Positions 15,760-24,578 of a DNA stretch of 64,000 nt are shown piece after piece. The notes below the pieces were generated by a model, which was not told the DNA's origin, searched no databases, and saw only the letters and a list, made by a program, of their open reading frames with translations. Source of the stretch: Streptomyces luteolifulvus (GTDB lineage: Bacteria > Actinomycetota > Actinomycetes > Streptomycetales > Streptomycetaceae); NCBI RefSeq assembly GCF_008806595.1, contig NZ_VZRB01000008.1, positions 148,826-212,825 on the forward strand, in the 5' to 3' direction. Numbering within the stretch: position 1 is the first letter of the stretch; every line of letters starts with the position of its first letter. A program made the position numbers and the translations under genes.

Positions 15760-16668
15760 GTGGGAATCCGCCTGATCGTCGAGGTGCTCACCAGCGCACC
15801 CGAGGCCCTGACGCACCGGGAGAAGCTCCTCCTCGTCGTCCTGGCCGAGGACGCCAACGACGACACCCGCATCACGTGGAACAGCGTGGAGCGGCCCCAG
15901 GTGCTCCGCGGGGCCAAACTCAGTCGCGCGCAGCTCTACGCCGTCCTCAAGTCACTGATCACCAAGGGTGCTCTCGAGAAGCTGACGGCTGGCCAGAAGA
16001 ACGGCACAGCTAAGTACAAGCTCGCCAAGTTCCCCGAGTCTCAGTGTCCGGAAATCCCTGACGCTGAGCCCCCCTCTCAGGGTCCCGGAAACGCGGACAC
16101 TGACGACTCTCAGCGTCCCAGTTCTCCTGACACTGAGCCCAACGGTCAGTGTCAGGAAAACGCGGACACTGACCCGTCTCAGTGTCAGGGATTCTGGGAC
16201 GTCAGTGTCAGGGAATCCGGGACGCCTACCCCTCTTAACCCCTCAACTACTACCCCTCTAGCTAGCCAGCAGGAGGGCCAGCCAGCCGGGTCCGATCTTG
16301 ACTACGGCATCCCCCCTGCTGCGCGCCCGCTCGTCGACGGACTCAGCGCAGCAGGCGTCATCGTCCGATGGCCCTTCAAGGGCAACGGATGGTTCCCGCT
16401 ACTCAGCCTGATCTCCAAGAGCGGTGCTACTGCGTTGCTGGACCACGCCGTCACCGCTGCAGCGCGTGCGACAGAACCCATCGACTCCGCCCGCTACTTC
16501 ATGCGCGGCTGGGGTGAACTTCCGCCCCTGCCGCCTCCGGACGCCAAGCGCCCAAAGCTCAAGTCGGTGAAGCCGAACGGCCATCGGCCCTACCAGCCCC
16601 CCACCGACCACTCCGTCTACGAGAACGGATTCCACACCCATGCCCGAACCCAAGCCTCTGGCGAGTGA
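15760..16668 (+). CDS. Phage replication initiator (lambda O-like arrangement)
   Basis: A 302-residue protein from GTG 15760, with GAGAGAAG upstream. Residues 1-85 (GIRLIVEVL, ALTHREKLLLVVLAEDANDD, KLSRAQLYAVLKSLITKGAL) form the winged-helix DNA-binding domain of actinophage initiator/helix-turn-helix replication proteins. A Ser/Pro/Asp linker (about 93-153) is encoded by the repeat cluster described separately. The C-terminal domain includes FPLLSLISKSGATALLDHAV. It overlaps the DnaC-like loader gene, reproducing the lambda O-P order. Confidence 0.8.
   Translation: MGIRLIVEVLTSAPEALTHREKLLLVVLAEDANDDTRITWNSVERPQVLRGAKLSRAQLYAVLKSLITKGALEKLTAGQKNGTAKYKLAKFPESQCPEIPDAEPPSQGPGNADTDDSQRPSSPDTEPNGQCQENADTDPSQCQGFWDVSVRESGTPTPLNPSTTTPLASQQEGQPAGSDLDYGIPPAARPLVDGLSAAGVIVRWPFKGNGWFPLLSLISKSGATALLDHAVTAAARATEPIDSARYFMRGWGELPPLPPPDAKRPKLKSVKPNGHRPYQPPTDHSVYENGFHTHARTQASGE
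16038..16218. repeat. Iteron cluster, candidate replication origin
   Basis: At least nine copies of a motif close to CTCAGTGTCAGGAA lie in both orientations. Direct copies occur near 16040, 16076, 16108, 16145, 16177 and 16201; inverted copies (CGGACACTGAC or CCTGACACTGAG) near 16094, 16126 and 16163. They are inside the initiator gene's linker, exactly as in lambdoid origins. The following 16225-16270 stretch is unusually AT- and pyrimidine-rich for this genome and could unwind. Confidence 0.75.
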
Positions 16669-17359
16669 GGCCGTCATGCAGCGCATGCAGCGCGCACTCG
16701 AGGCGCGCGGCCTCGGCCACGTCACCGCCGGCCCCATCGACGACACCCCGACCCCCGACGAGCCCGGCCACCCCGAGTACCACCGCCGCCAACGCGCCAA
16801 CATCGCCGTCAAGCGCTGGACCACCGCCACGCCGTACCGGTACCAGGAAGCCGAGGCGACACACCCGCAGGTGATTGCCTGGGCGGACCGGGCCATCGGC
16901 GATCCGAAGACCGCCGGGATCCTTTTCCTCACCGGCCCGTTCGGCACCGGCAAGACTCACCAGGCCTACGGCGCCCTCCGCCGCATCGCCGAAGCAGGGC
17001 CCGACCGGTTCGAGTTGCTGGCGCTCACAGCCCCCGACATGTACGCGCTGATGCGCCCGGGGGGCAGCGAGAAGGGCGCCGAGTACGAGGTCAAGCGGCT
17101 GATGCGGATACCGCTGCTGCTGATCGACGACCTCGGCACCGAGAAGATCAGCGAGTTCACCGAGGAAGCCACCTACCGGATCCTCAACGAGCGCTACAAC
17201 GAATGCCGCCCGCTGATCATCACCAGCAACCTGCCCGTCGCCGACCCGAACGGCACCGACCTCCACGACCAGTTGGGCGCCCGCATCACCTCCAGGCTCG
17301 CCCAGACCACCACCGTCGTCGCCCTCGGCGGCAACGACCGCCGGCTCGGTGTCGCATGA
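16640..17359 (+). CDS. DnaC/IstB-type AAA+ helicase loader
   Basis: A 239-residue ATPase. Walker A is GPFGTGKT (99-106), Walker B is LLLIDD (159-164), sensor-1-like ITSNLP follows, and an Arg finger candidate lies in ARITSRLAQ. This is the size and layout of DnaC-type loaders that place the replicative helicase on an origin. It overlaps the initiator gene by 29 bases, so the two are tightly coupled. Confidence 0.9.
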   Translation: MPEPKPLASEAVMQRMQRALEARGLGHVTAGPIDDTPTPDEPGHPEYHRRQRANIAVKRWTTATPYRYQEAEATHPQVIAWADRAIGDPKTAGILFLTGPFGTGKTHQAYGALRRIAEAGPDRFELLALTAPDMYALMRPGGSEKGAEYEVKRLMRIPLLLIDDLGTEKISEFTEEATYRILNERYNECRPLIITSNLPVADPNGTDLHDQLGARITSRLAQTTTVVALGGNDRRLGVA

Positions 17360-17748
17360 CCGACCTCACCCAGATCAGGACGCACGGCGAACCCGCCGAC
17401 TACCGCGGCCCGTTCGAGCCAGTCCGCGCGGCCATCCGCACAACCACCCGACTCGCCGAATGCCACCGCTGCGAGGAAACGGCGATCCCGGACCTCGTGC
17501 ACCTCGTCGACGACGAAGGCATGCCGCTCTGCCCCAACTGCACGCGCCATGTTGGCGTCGCTCTGCGGCGGGGTCTGCAAGCCCTGAACCAACTCGCCCA
17601 CGCCGCTCGCCAACCGGGCGTTCACCCCGCCGAGTCCCTCATCTGGGACTGGCGCGCTGCCCTGGCCGTAGCTCGCCCCGAGGAGTTCCAACTCCTCCAG
17701 TCCGCCGGGCAACTCCTCGCCGCCCACAACGGAAGGGCGGCGTCGTGA
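17356..17748 (+). CDS. Zinc-finger-like hypothetical protein
   Basis: A 130-residue protein in an ATGA overlap. It has a CHRCEE plus CPNC pair (residues ~37 and 61), a likely four-Cys zinc site, then a helical C-terminal domain (LIWDWRAALAVARPEEFQLL). No family named. Confidence 0.6.
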   Translation: MTDLTQIRTHGEPADYRGPFEPVRAAIRTTTRLAECHRCEETAIPDLVHLVDDEGMPLCPNCTRHVGVALRRGLQALNQLAHAARQPGVHPAESLIWDWRAALAVARPEEFQLLQSAGQLLAAHNGRAAS

Positions 17749-18077
17749 GCGACTCGCAGATCCCGCAGGACGACGGCATCCAGATCGACGACGTCAAGGC
17801 CGTCCGCCGCGAAGGCCGCGATGAGCTGAAGGCCCTGCTGCGGGCGCAGATCGACATCGGCAAGGCCCGCCGTGAACCGCCCGTCAAGCCGAAGCCTCCT
17901 CCTCCGCCCGGCCACCGTCCCGGCGCCTGGCCGACCGGGACGTCCCCGCCCGGCCCACCACCCGAGTGGTCCCGCCCGAAAGCCGAGTGGGATGCGGCTG
18001 TTCGGCACTACCGCAACACCGAGCACCAGCCCGACCAGCCCTGCGACTGCGGCAACTGCCCCAAGGAGAACCGATGA
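17745..18077 (+). CDS. Proline-rich hypothetical protein with a terminal Cys motif
   Basis: A 110-residue protein from GTG 17745 (GGCGTCGTGA junction). It has a helical N-terminus, a long Pro-rich centre (KPKPPPPPGHRP), and a terminal CDCGNC motif. It is probably largely disordered. Confidence 0.55.
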   Translation: MSDSQIPQDDGIQIDDVKAVRREGRDELKALLRAQIDIGKARREPPVKPKPPPPPGHRPGAWPTGTSPPGPPPEWSRPKAEWDAAVRHYRNTEHQPDQPCDCGNCPKENR

Positions 18078-18379
18078 CCCTGCACGCCGGAGCCCCGATG
18101 CCCGACTCCCTCCGCCACTTCATGCGCGCCGGCCAGCATCCGGCCCGCTCTGTGCCGTGCCCGCACTGCGGCGCCGGCGCCCACCGGCCGTGCCAGCTGC
18201 GGAAGTCCGGCCGGATCCTCACCCAGCCGCATCCGCAGCGCGTGTCCGCGTGGGCGAAGGCGACGGCCTGCTGTCCGGAGTGCCAGGTCGAGCCCGGGAC
18301 GCCCTGCCACGACGAAGGCCGCGCCCGAACCACCGTCCACAACCGCCGCTACCAGGAAGCCGAGGCCACCGCAGCGTGA
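18074..18379 (+). CDS. Double zinc-knuckle protein
   Basis: A 101-residue protein. Two similar Cys motifs, CPHCGAGAHRPC and CPECQVEPGTPCH, are spaced about 40 residues apart, each of the zf type found in many actinomycete mobile-element proteins. It may bind nucleic acid. Confidence 0.65.
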   Translation: MTLHAGAPMPDSLRHFMRAGQHPARSVPCPHCGAGAHRPCQLRKSGRILTQPHPQRVSAWAKATACCPECQVEPGTPCHDEGRARTTVHNRRYQEAEATAA

Positions 18380-18612
18380 ACGCATACGACCGCCTGATGG
18401 CCGAGGCCCTCCCGACCGGGACGTTCGGCCACGCCCGCCCCGCCAAGCCGCGGCCCGCCAGCCCGGCGCCGCGGTGGACGCCGGAGGAGCAGGCCGCCCA
18501 CCTCGCCGATCTCAACGCCGCCCTCGACGGCTGGCAGGACCCCAGCGAGACCGCGACCCGCGACCGCCGCCGCCCGCGCCGACTCCGCGTCATCGACGGG
18601 CAGGCCGCCTGA
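18376..18612 (+). CDS. Small hypothetical protein
   Basis: A 78-residue protein from GTG 18376, with basic ends and one acidic helix (WTPEEQAAHLADLNAALDGW). Four-base overlap with the previous gene. Function unknown. Confidence 0.5.
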   Translation: MNAYDRLMAEALPTGTFGHARPAKPRPASPAPRWTPEEQAAHLADLNAALDGWQDPSETATRDRRRPRRLRVIDGQAA

Positions 18613-18812
18613 TGTCCCGCTGCACGGCGTGCGGCCGTCGGCTTCGGGTTCCGGCGCCGTCGGGTCTGGGCCCGGTGTGTGCCCGCCGTCTGGGCGTCAC
18701 CGGGCGCCCGGCCCGAGCCTCGCCGCCGCCGTCCGCCGGCCCGGTGCCGTCGATGCCGGGTCAGGCCGAACTGCCCCTCGTCGATCACCAGCCGACTTTG
18801 TGGTCGCTGTGA
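18612..18812 (+). CDS. DUF6011-like small Cys protein
   Basis: A 66-residue protein from ATG 18612. CTACGRRLRVPAPSGLGPVCARR fits the short CxxCGRxL...GPxCxRR motif of DUF6011-type domains common in Streptomyces mobile elements. The C-terminus is Pro-rich. Confidence 0.65.
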   Translation: MSRCTACGRRLRVPAPSGLGPVCARRLGVTGRPARASPPPSAGPVPSMPGQAELPLVDHQPTLWSL

Positions 18813-18897
18813 CCGCGGCCCGCCCGTTGACCTGCGCCCGTCACCCCAACCCGCCCCCAACACCACAGACCACCACCAACCCGGACAAGGAACCCAC

Positions 18898-19958
18898 ATG
18901 ACCAGCCGTAGCAAGCACCGGCAGCCCGTCGGCGACATGTTCCCCGGCATGCCCGACCTGCTGACCAAGCAGCCACCGAAGGCCACCGACGGCGAGCACG
19001 TCGCCCGCACCCTCGACGAAGCGATCGCCCGCACCTTCGAAATCCTCGGCGAAGCGCTCGCCACCTACCCGATCGTCGGCAGCTACGGCCTGTTCTCCGG
19101 CGGCAACGACTCAGTCGTCCTCATGCACCTGATGCGTGAACGCATGGACGCCCTGCTGCACGTCAACACCGGCACCGGAATCCCCGAGACAACGCAGCAC
19201 GTCCGCGACGTCGCCGCCGCCTGGAACGTTGATCTGCACGAACTGCACCCGCAGAACTCGTACCAGGACCTCGTCCTCGGCAAGGTCCTGGCCGGCCGCG
19301 GCCCGAACGCCGGGAAGCGTGCCGTGTGGCAGGGCTTCCCCGGGCCCGTCGGCCACAAGGTCATGTACCGGCACCTCAAGGACGAGCCGCTGATGGCGTT
19401 CCGGCGAAGCGTCGTCGGCGACCAGGGCCGCACCCGGAAGATCGTCTATCTGGGTGGGATGCGCTGGGCCGAGACCGACCGCCGGTTCCGCAATGCTGAA
19501 GCCATCGACCAGGACGGCGCCATCGTCTGGGTGTCCGCGATCGTCCACTGGACCGATGTCCACATGCGCGAGTACCGGGCCCGGTATCGCTGCCAGCAGG
19601 ACCATGAACACGCCCAGCATCGGCTGTGCTTCGACGGCGCCCTCCCGCTCAACGAGGTCACCGAGCACCTGCACATGTCGGGTGAGTGCCTGTGCGGGGC
19701 GTTCGCCAAGCCCGGCGAACTCGACGAGATCGAGTTCTTCTACCCCGAGGTAGCCGGGGCGCTGCGCGACTTGGAGCGCCAGGCCGAGAGGGCTGGTATC
19801 CCCGCCTGCCGGTGGGGCCAGAAGCCTCCCGGTGAAGCCGACTCAGTGCCTGCTCGTCCTGCATCGCCGTTCCCGGCCAGGACGACCTGATCGACCAGTG
19901 GCGCGACATGGGCCTGATCACCCCGGAGCAGCATGCCGCGTTCACCCGCTCGGCCTGA
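18898..19958 (+). pseudogene. PAPS-reductase-like PP-loop protein with an apparent -1 frame change near its end
   Basis: The first frame encodes an adenine-nucleotide alpha-hydrolase fold. The PP-loop SGGNDS is at residues 67-72, followed by NTGTGIPET, RTRKIVYLGGMRW and WTDVHMREY. PAPS-reductase-like proteins in phages and mobile elements are often tied to sulfur or DNA-modification chemistry; the substrate here is unknown. At about 19848-19853 the frame would end early, whereas the -1 frame gives CSSCIAVPGQDDLIDQWRDM to TGA 19956-19958. That restores a Cys-x-x-Cys and a coherent C-terminus. If unrepaired, the product loses only the last ~35 residues. Confidence 0.7.
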
Positions 19959-20010
19959 GCCCGCCCCCGTGTCCCTGCCCGCACCACCCCACCCGACGAA
20001 AGGCACACCC

Positions 20011-20184
20011 ATGACCGACGAAGAGTTCGCCGACCTCCAGCGCCGTGCCGACGAGCGCCACGTTCGCCAGTGCCTCAACTGCCATGGCTACGAGCAAGGC
20101 CACCGTGACCTGCTTTGGCCGGGGCCAGAGCGCAACTGCTTCAGCTACGAGCCCCGCGGGCCAGAAGCGAAGTCCGTCGCTTGA
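20011..20184 (+). CDS. Small Cys-containing protein
   Basis: A 57-residue protein from ATG 20011, with GAAAGG upstream. VRQCLNCHGYEQGH and RNCFSY give a possible zinc site. No family recognised. Confidence 0.55.
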   Translation: MTDEEFADLQRRADERHVRQCLNCHGYEQGHRDLLWPGPERNCFSYEPRGPEAKSVA

Positions 20185-20193
20185 CTACCAGGT

Positions 20194-20224
20194 GGGCCCG
20201 CCGTGCGGCTATCGCGGCGGGCCC
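20194..20224 (+). terminator. Perfect 10-bp hairpin
   Basis: GGGCCCGCCG (20194-20203) pairs with CGGCGGGCCC (20215-20224) across an 11-base loop, directly after a stop codon. No U-tract. Confidence 0.5.
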
Positions 20225-20269
20225 CGCCCCGCAGCCTCCCACACCCGATCACCTGAACGGAGAACCCCG

Positions 20270-20761
20270 ATGACCGACCAGCCCGCCCCGCTCACCGCCC
20301 AGCAGCTCGCCGACATCGACGCCCGTGCCGCCGCGCGCCGTGCCGCCTTGTCCGGCTGGATCAACTGCTACTCGCCGCTCGACGAGCAGGAAGCGTTGGA
20401 GGACGCGGAGGCTGTGCTGGAGGAGGACATGCCCGCCCTGCTTGCCGAGGTGCGCCGCCTGCACGACGAGACAGCCCCGCTCACCGACTCCGAGCGCACC
20501 ATGCTGCGCTACGCCCTCGACCTCGCCCAGGAGCAGATCTGGTCGGAAGGCGGGTTCACCGACGACGACCAGGCCGCCGTGGACTCGTTGCGTGCGCGCG
20601 TCGACGGGCAGACGCCGCCCGCCGCCGCCTCGTCCGGGGTTGTGGGTGGGCGTCAGGCGCCCGCACAGCCGCCCGGGGCCCCGGAGCCGCCACACACGCC
20701 CGCCGGGCCGTCACAGGGGCGTACAGGGGCCGCGGCGGATGCGGGCGGGCGGACCGGCTGA
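20270..20761 (+). CDS. Hypothetical acidic helical protein
   Basis: A 163-residue protein from ATG 20270, with GGAGAA upstream. Acidic helices occupy residues 8-110 and a Pro/Gly/Ala tail follows. No motif recognised. Confidence 0.55.
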   Translation: MTDQPAPLTAQQLADIDARAAARRAALSGWINCYSPLDEQEALEDAEAVLEEDMPALLAEVRRLHDETAPLTDSERTMLRYALDLAQEQIWSEGGFTDDDQAAVDSLRARVDGQTPPAAASSGVVGGRQAPAQPPGAPEPPHTPAGPSQGRTGAAADAGGRTG

Positions 20762-20918
20762 CCCTCAGGTGCCGTTTCCCGCCGCACAGTTCGTTGCCAG
20801 ACGGCCTCAGGGGCGCTCCAGGCCCGCCGGGTCCACCCGGACGCTCCTAGGCCGTCTACGGCCCGCCTGTGGCCTTCCGGTCCCGTCCCGAACCTGAAAC
20901 CCACCCAAGGAGATCCGC

Positions 20919-21182
20919 ATGACGCACACCCGAACCCACGTCTACGTCTCGTTCGCCAACCCCTACCTCGTCTGCGACCTCTGCCGACAGCCCGTACCCC
21001 GCTGGCACAACAACGACAAGTGCGGCTGCGACGAGACGTTCTGGAACGAGCCCTGCCAGCACACCGCCGGGATCACCAGCGTCTGCCCGTCCTGGTCCCC
21101 GGTCGACGGCTGCCTGTGCCAGGAAGTCCTCGGGAGTGTTGAGCACGGTGAGCCCCCGGCCGCTACGGAGGCGGCCCGGTGA
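20919..21182 (+). CDS. Cys-rich hypothetical protein
   Basis: An 87-residue protein from ATG 20919, with AAGGAGA upstream. YLVCDLCRQPV, DKCGCDE, EPCQH and DGCLCQ give eight Cys with His, consistent with one or two zinc sites. The 157 bases before it hold no gene. Confidence 0.6.
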   Translation: MTHTRTHVYVSFANPYLVCDLCRQPVPRWHNNDKCGCDETFWNEPCQHTAGITSVCPSWSPVDGCLCQEVLGSVEHGEPPAATEAAR

Positions 21183-21535
21183 GCAGCCACCGCCTCGACG
21201 TTCCCGAGCTGCACCGCAGACTCGACGCCCGCCGCCGAGACCTCGGCCTCACCTGGCGCGGTGTCGCCCGTCAGACCGGGCTCGCCATCTCGACGTTCAC
21301 CCGCATCGGCAAGGGCCGCACGGTCGAGGCTGACGCGCTCGTGACCCTGCTGGTGTGGCTCGACCTCGACAGTGAGATCGCTGTGCTCGTCGAGCCCGGC
21401 CAGCCCAAGATCCCCTGCCCTGGCTGCCGTCGCATGTTCGAGCCGAAAGTCGACGGCACCGTCCGCGCACACGGCTGCGAGCCCGCCACCCAGCCTGCCG
21501 TGTCTGCGGCCCCGACCACCAAGGACACCCCATGA
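21179..21535 (+). CDS. XRE-like HTH protein with a Cys motif
   Basis: A 118-residue protein in a GTGA overlap. RRRDLGLTWRGVARQTGLAI is an XRE helix-turn-helix (about 18-45), then LVTLLVWLDL. IPCPGCRRMF gives a CxxC pair near residue 80. Probably a small DNA-binding regulator. Confidence 0.7.
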   Translation: MSSHRLDVPELHRRLDARRRDLGLTWRGVARQTGLAISTFTRIGKGRTVEADALVTLLVWLDLDSEIAVLVEPGQPKIPCPGCRRMFEPKVDGTVRAHGCEPATQPAVSAAPTTKDTP

Positions 21536-21810
21536 ACACCGCCGACGAACTCCGGGCCGCAGCAGCCATCTTGCGGCAGATGCGATTCCCCGCGGCCATG
21601 ACCGCCACCTCCAGCACCGCCGCGCTGATAGGGGCCCGGCTGCCGCTCGCCGAACTCCTGGAGTCCGCGGCCGAGCTGCACGAGGCCAACCCGCCCCACC
21701 GTGGCGTGCCGCGCCCCGGCTGCCAGTGGTGCGCGGACGAGGACTGGCCGTGCGCCGACACACGAGCCGCGCTGGCTGTGGCGCGCGCCCTCACACCACC
21801 CCGCACCTGA
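21532..21810 (+). CDS. Small hypothetical protein
   Basis: A 92-residue protein in an ATGA overlap. Helical N-terminus (ADELRAAAAILRQM), C-terminal CQWCADEDWPCAD motif. No family named. Confidence 0.55.
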   Translation: MNTADELRAAAAILRQMRFPAAMTATSSTAALIGARLPLAELLESAAELHEANPPHRGVPRPGCQWCADEDWPCADTRAALAVARALTPPRT

Positions 21811-21826
21811 CGAAAGGACCCCAACC

Positions 21827-22084
21827 ATGACCCTCGCCGAACTCCGAGCCGAACTCGACGCCCTCAACCTCCCCGACGACACGATCGTCGTCCTCGCCAA
21901 GGACGCGGAAGGCAACGGCTTCAGCCCGCTCTCCGTCATGGACGGCGCCCTCTACGAGGCGCACAGCTCCTTCTCCGGCGACTGGTACGCGACCGACCAG
22001 ATGCGCGCGCAGAACCCCGAGAACGACTGGGACCAGGCGCCCAACGGCACGGTCCCCGCCGTCTTCCTCTGGCCCACCAACTGA
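21827..22084 (+). CDS. Small hypothetical protein
   Basis: An 85-residue protein from ATG 21827, with GAAAGGA upstream. MTLAELRAELDALNLPDDTIVVLAKD suggests a small alpha/beta fold. Common in actinomycete mobile DNA but of unknown role. Confidence 0.6.
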   Translation: MTLAELRAELDALNLPDDTIVVLAKDAEGNGFSPLSVMDGALYEAHSSFSGDWYATDQMRAQNPENDWDQAPNGTVPAVFLWPTN

Positions 22085-22150
22085 CCGACGCCCGCTGTCA
22101 GTGCCCACCACTACCGTCCCAACACACCACAAACCAGGAGGAAAACGACC

Positions 22151-22420
22151 ATGACCGGCTTCAACCCCGTCAAGACCCCCACCACCGACTACCCCCACCC
22201 CGTCGGCACGACCATGCGCGGCTCCATGGGATCGCTGTCCACCGTCATCGACCGTGACGGCTTCGCCTTCCTCGCCTGCTGCACCGAGCACGAGGCGCAG
22301 GGCAAGGCGTCCGGCTACTACGTGCAATCCGAGGACGGCCGCGTGCTGGACCGATCGGTGCCCGAGCCCGAGGCCGACGGCTACGAGTGCCCGCACATCC
22401 CGGGCCGACTGCTCGCCTGA
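22151..22420 (+). CDS. Small hypothetical protein
   Basis: An 89-residue protein with AGGAGG 11-16 bases before ATG 22151. GFAFLACCTEHEAQGKASGY and CPHIPGRL carry possible metal-binding Cys/His. Function unknown. Confidence 0.55.
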   Translation: MTGFNPVKTPTTDYPHPVGTTMRGSMGSLSTVIDRDGFAFLACCTEHEAQGKASGYYVQSEDGRVLDRSVPEPEADGYECPHIPGRLLA

Positions 22421-22434
22421 CCCCCCGCCCCCGC

Positions 22435-22465
22435 CCGGCTGCCTGCTTCCCCGGCAGGCAGCCGG
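22435..22465 (+). terminator. Perfect 12-bp hairpin
   Basis: CCGGCTGCCTGC (22435-22446) pairs with GCAGGCAGCCGG (22454-22465), 7-base loop, between two genes. Confidence 0.5.
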
Positions 22466-22496
22466 CCCCCGCCCAGCCCGACCACCAGGAGCACAC

Positions 22497-22679
22497 GTGA
22501 CCGACCAGACCGCCCGCCCGTTCCGCGACGAGCCCACCGACGTCCTCCACACCGCCCTCGACCTCGCCATCACCCACGCCGACCAAGCCGCCCGCTTCCG
22601 GCCCGCGCAGCAGGGAGACGAACTGCCCTCCGTCGTAGGCCTCTTCCGCACCGAACTCCAGCAGCGAGGGGAACTGTGA
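22497..22679 (+). CDS. Small hypothetical protein
   Basis: A 60-residue helical protein from GTG 22497, with AGGAG about 8 bases upstream. Coupled to the next gene by overlap. No motif. Confidence 0.5.
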   Translation: MTDQTARPFRDEPTDVLHTALDLAITHADQAARFRPAQQGDELPSVVGLFRTELQQRGEL

Positions 22680-24115
22680 CCATGAACAGCCAGACCCTTC
22701 CGCCGCCGCAGGGCCCGGAGTACACGCCCTGCGGGTGCGGGCACATCGAGCCGGAGCACGAGCTGAATGCAGGCGAGTGCCGCTCGTGCGACTGCTCGGC
22801 GTACCGGCCTGCCGTCTCGTCGTGTGTCCCGGCCGCCACACCCGACGACGCGCCTGTGGACCCCAGCCTCCGCGACCGGATCGCCGAGGCGCTGCGGCCC
22901 GGAAGCCGTGACCGCAGTGGCTGCTACCCCGAGGGCCTCATGCGCGACGTGGACGCGGTCCTGGCCGTGCTGCCAGCCGCCACCAGCCAGGCCGCGATCC
23001 TGAACGCCGCCACACCCGACGACGAGCCCCAGTTCGGCGTACCCGGATGCACCTGCCGCCCCTTCACCCGCCAGGAGACCCCACCCCGATACCTCGACCA
23101 GCCGGGCGACACCGTCGACATGATCACCGACTGCCCCCACCATGCGCGCGCCGGGTCTGTGGACCCCGCCAGCCTCCGCGACCGGATCGCCGCCGTGCTC
23201 CGCGAGCACGGCATGGTGCACCTCGGCGACCAGGTCCCGGCTGACGAGTACGACTGCTGCGCCGACGCGGTCCTGGCCGTGCTGCCAGCCACCGACCGGG
23301 CCGCCGCTTTGCTGGACGACGACGAGGGCGACGAGCTCGTGTGCGTCGACCTGTGCGGGAGCTGCGACGCCTGCGGGATGGAGCCCTTCGGGACGCCCGC
23401 CGAAGGATGGCGGGAGGCCGCACGGTTCCTGCGGCGCACTGCCCGCGCGTCCGGCGACCGCCAAGGCGCGTTGCACGGGGCCCGGATGATCGAGGCCGAG
23501 CTGCGCCGCATGGCCGACGAGACACCCCAGCCCGCACCGGCCGCCAGTGGCCCCGACCTTGCACGCCTCCTCGCCACCCACACCGACAGCCTCGCCGCCA
23601 CCATCGAAGGCTTCACCGGAATCGCGGCCGGCTCACTCCAGCCCGGCCTGAAGCGCACCCTGGACTTCCTCAAGCTGTACAAGGAGCAGCTGCTCACAGG
23701 GCACTGGACGCCTGAGATGCGCCGCCTCCTGGACCAGCTGGCCGCCGGGGCGCAGCAGCAGACCGACACCGAGACGCCCGAGGTGATGCTGGCCCGGCCC
23801 GCCGCATGGGCCAGCAAGCGCCAGGACGCGACCGTCGACCCGGCCAGGTGCCCCCGCTGCAAGGGCGACAACCAGGAGGCGTTCGCACTGTGCGCCACGT
23901 GCGACCAGCCCGCCCCAGTGCAGCCCGCGGCAGACGACACCGGCGACCGCATCGTCGGCCACCGCTCCCGACTCGGCATGTTCCTGTACTGCACCCGCCA
24001 CACCGACGAACTCGGCGCCTCCGGCATCCCGATCACATCCGACGACCTGCCAGACGGTGGCCTGTGCGCCAAGTGCGGCACGGACCTCCTGATCCCACAG
24101 GAGCCCCGCCCGTGA
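22676..24115 (+). CDS. Large Cys-rich hypothetical protein with repeated helical unit
   Basis: A 479-residue protein. It opens with CGCGHIEPEHELNAGECRSC. It contains two copies of a unit SLRDRIAxxLR ... DAVLAVLPA (around residues 65-100 and 165-205), then LCGSCDACG, a helical stretch and three more CxxC pairs (CPRCKG, CATC, CAKCG). This mosaic is seen in Streptomyces phage and chromosome-embedded elements with no known activity. It overlaps both neighbours by 4 bases. Confidence 0.6.
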   Translation: MTMNSQTLPPPQGPEYTPCGCGHIEPEHELNAGECRSCDCSAYRPAVSSCVPAATPDDAPVDPSLRDRIAEALRPGSRDRSGCYPEGLMRDVDAVLAVLPAATSQAAILNAATPDDEPQFGVPGCTCRPFTRQETPPRYLDQPGDTVDMITDCPHHARAGSVDPASLRDRIAAVLREHGMVHLGDQVPADEYDCCADAVLAVLPATDRAAALLDDDEGDELVCVDLCGSCDACGMEPFGTPAEGWREAARFLRRTARASGDRQGALHGARMIEAELRRMADETPQPAPAASGPDLARLLATHTDSLAATIEGFTGIAAGSLQPGLKRTLDFLKLYKEQLLTGHWTPEMRRLLDQLAAGAQQQTDTETPEVMLARPAAWASKRQDATVDPARCPRCKGDNQEAFALCATCDQPAPVQPAADDTGDRIVGHRSRLGMFLYCTRHTDELGASGIPITSDDLPDGGLCAKCGTDLLIPQEPRP

Positions 24116-24306
24116 CCCGCTGGAAGCCCCCACACCCCGCACGCAGCACCCCACCGCCCGCCCACTGCCCCAACGGGCGCCCCTACCGCACCGCAGCCCT
24201 CGCCGCAGCCGCACTCATCCCCGGCTACGGCAACCCCCACCTCACCCCGACCGCCTGCCAGTGCTGCCGCGGTTGGCATAACCAACCACCCAAGGAGCAT
24301 CCGTGA
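24112..24306 (+). CDS. Small Cys-containing protein
   Basis: A 64-residue protein from GTG 24112, basic and Pro-rich with CPNGRPYRTAALAA and a terminal CQCCRGWH motif. Such peptides occur beside similar genes in actinophages. Function unknown. Confidence 0.5.
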   Translation: MTRWKPPHPARSTPPPAHCPNGRPYRTAALAAAALIPGYGNPHLTPTACQCCRGWHNQPPKEHP

Positions 24307-24578
24307 CCTGCCCCGACGATGACGTCCTCGACTACTGGGCGCACGACGACCACACCACCCGCCACTTCTGGGCGGCCCTCGCCGACGACACCGGCGGGGA
24401 GCCGGCGCCGATGCCGCCCGAACCCTGCGACACCGGCACACCCGTCGACTGGGCTGTTCGCGAACAACGCCTCCGCATCGCGCTCGGCATCAGCACCTGC
24501 GGCTGGCTCGACCTGCTCGGCCAGAACACCACCGGCCGGCCCATCACCGACATCCACCCGGACGGAGGAGTCCTGTGA
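24303..24578 (+). CDS. Small hypothetical protein
   Basis: A 91-residue acidic protein from GTG 24303, with AAGGAG about 5-10 bases before it. RHFWAALADDT and WAVREQRLRIALGIS suggest helices. No family. Confidence 0.55.
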   Translation: MTCPDDDVLDYWAHDDHTTRHFWAALADDTGGEPAPMPPEPCDTGTPVDWAVREQRLRIALGISTCGWLDLLGQNTTGRPITDIHPDGGVL

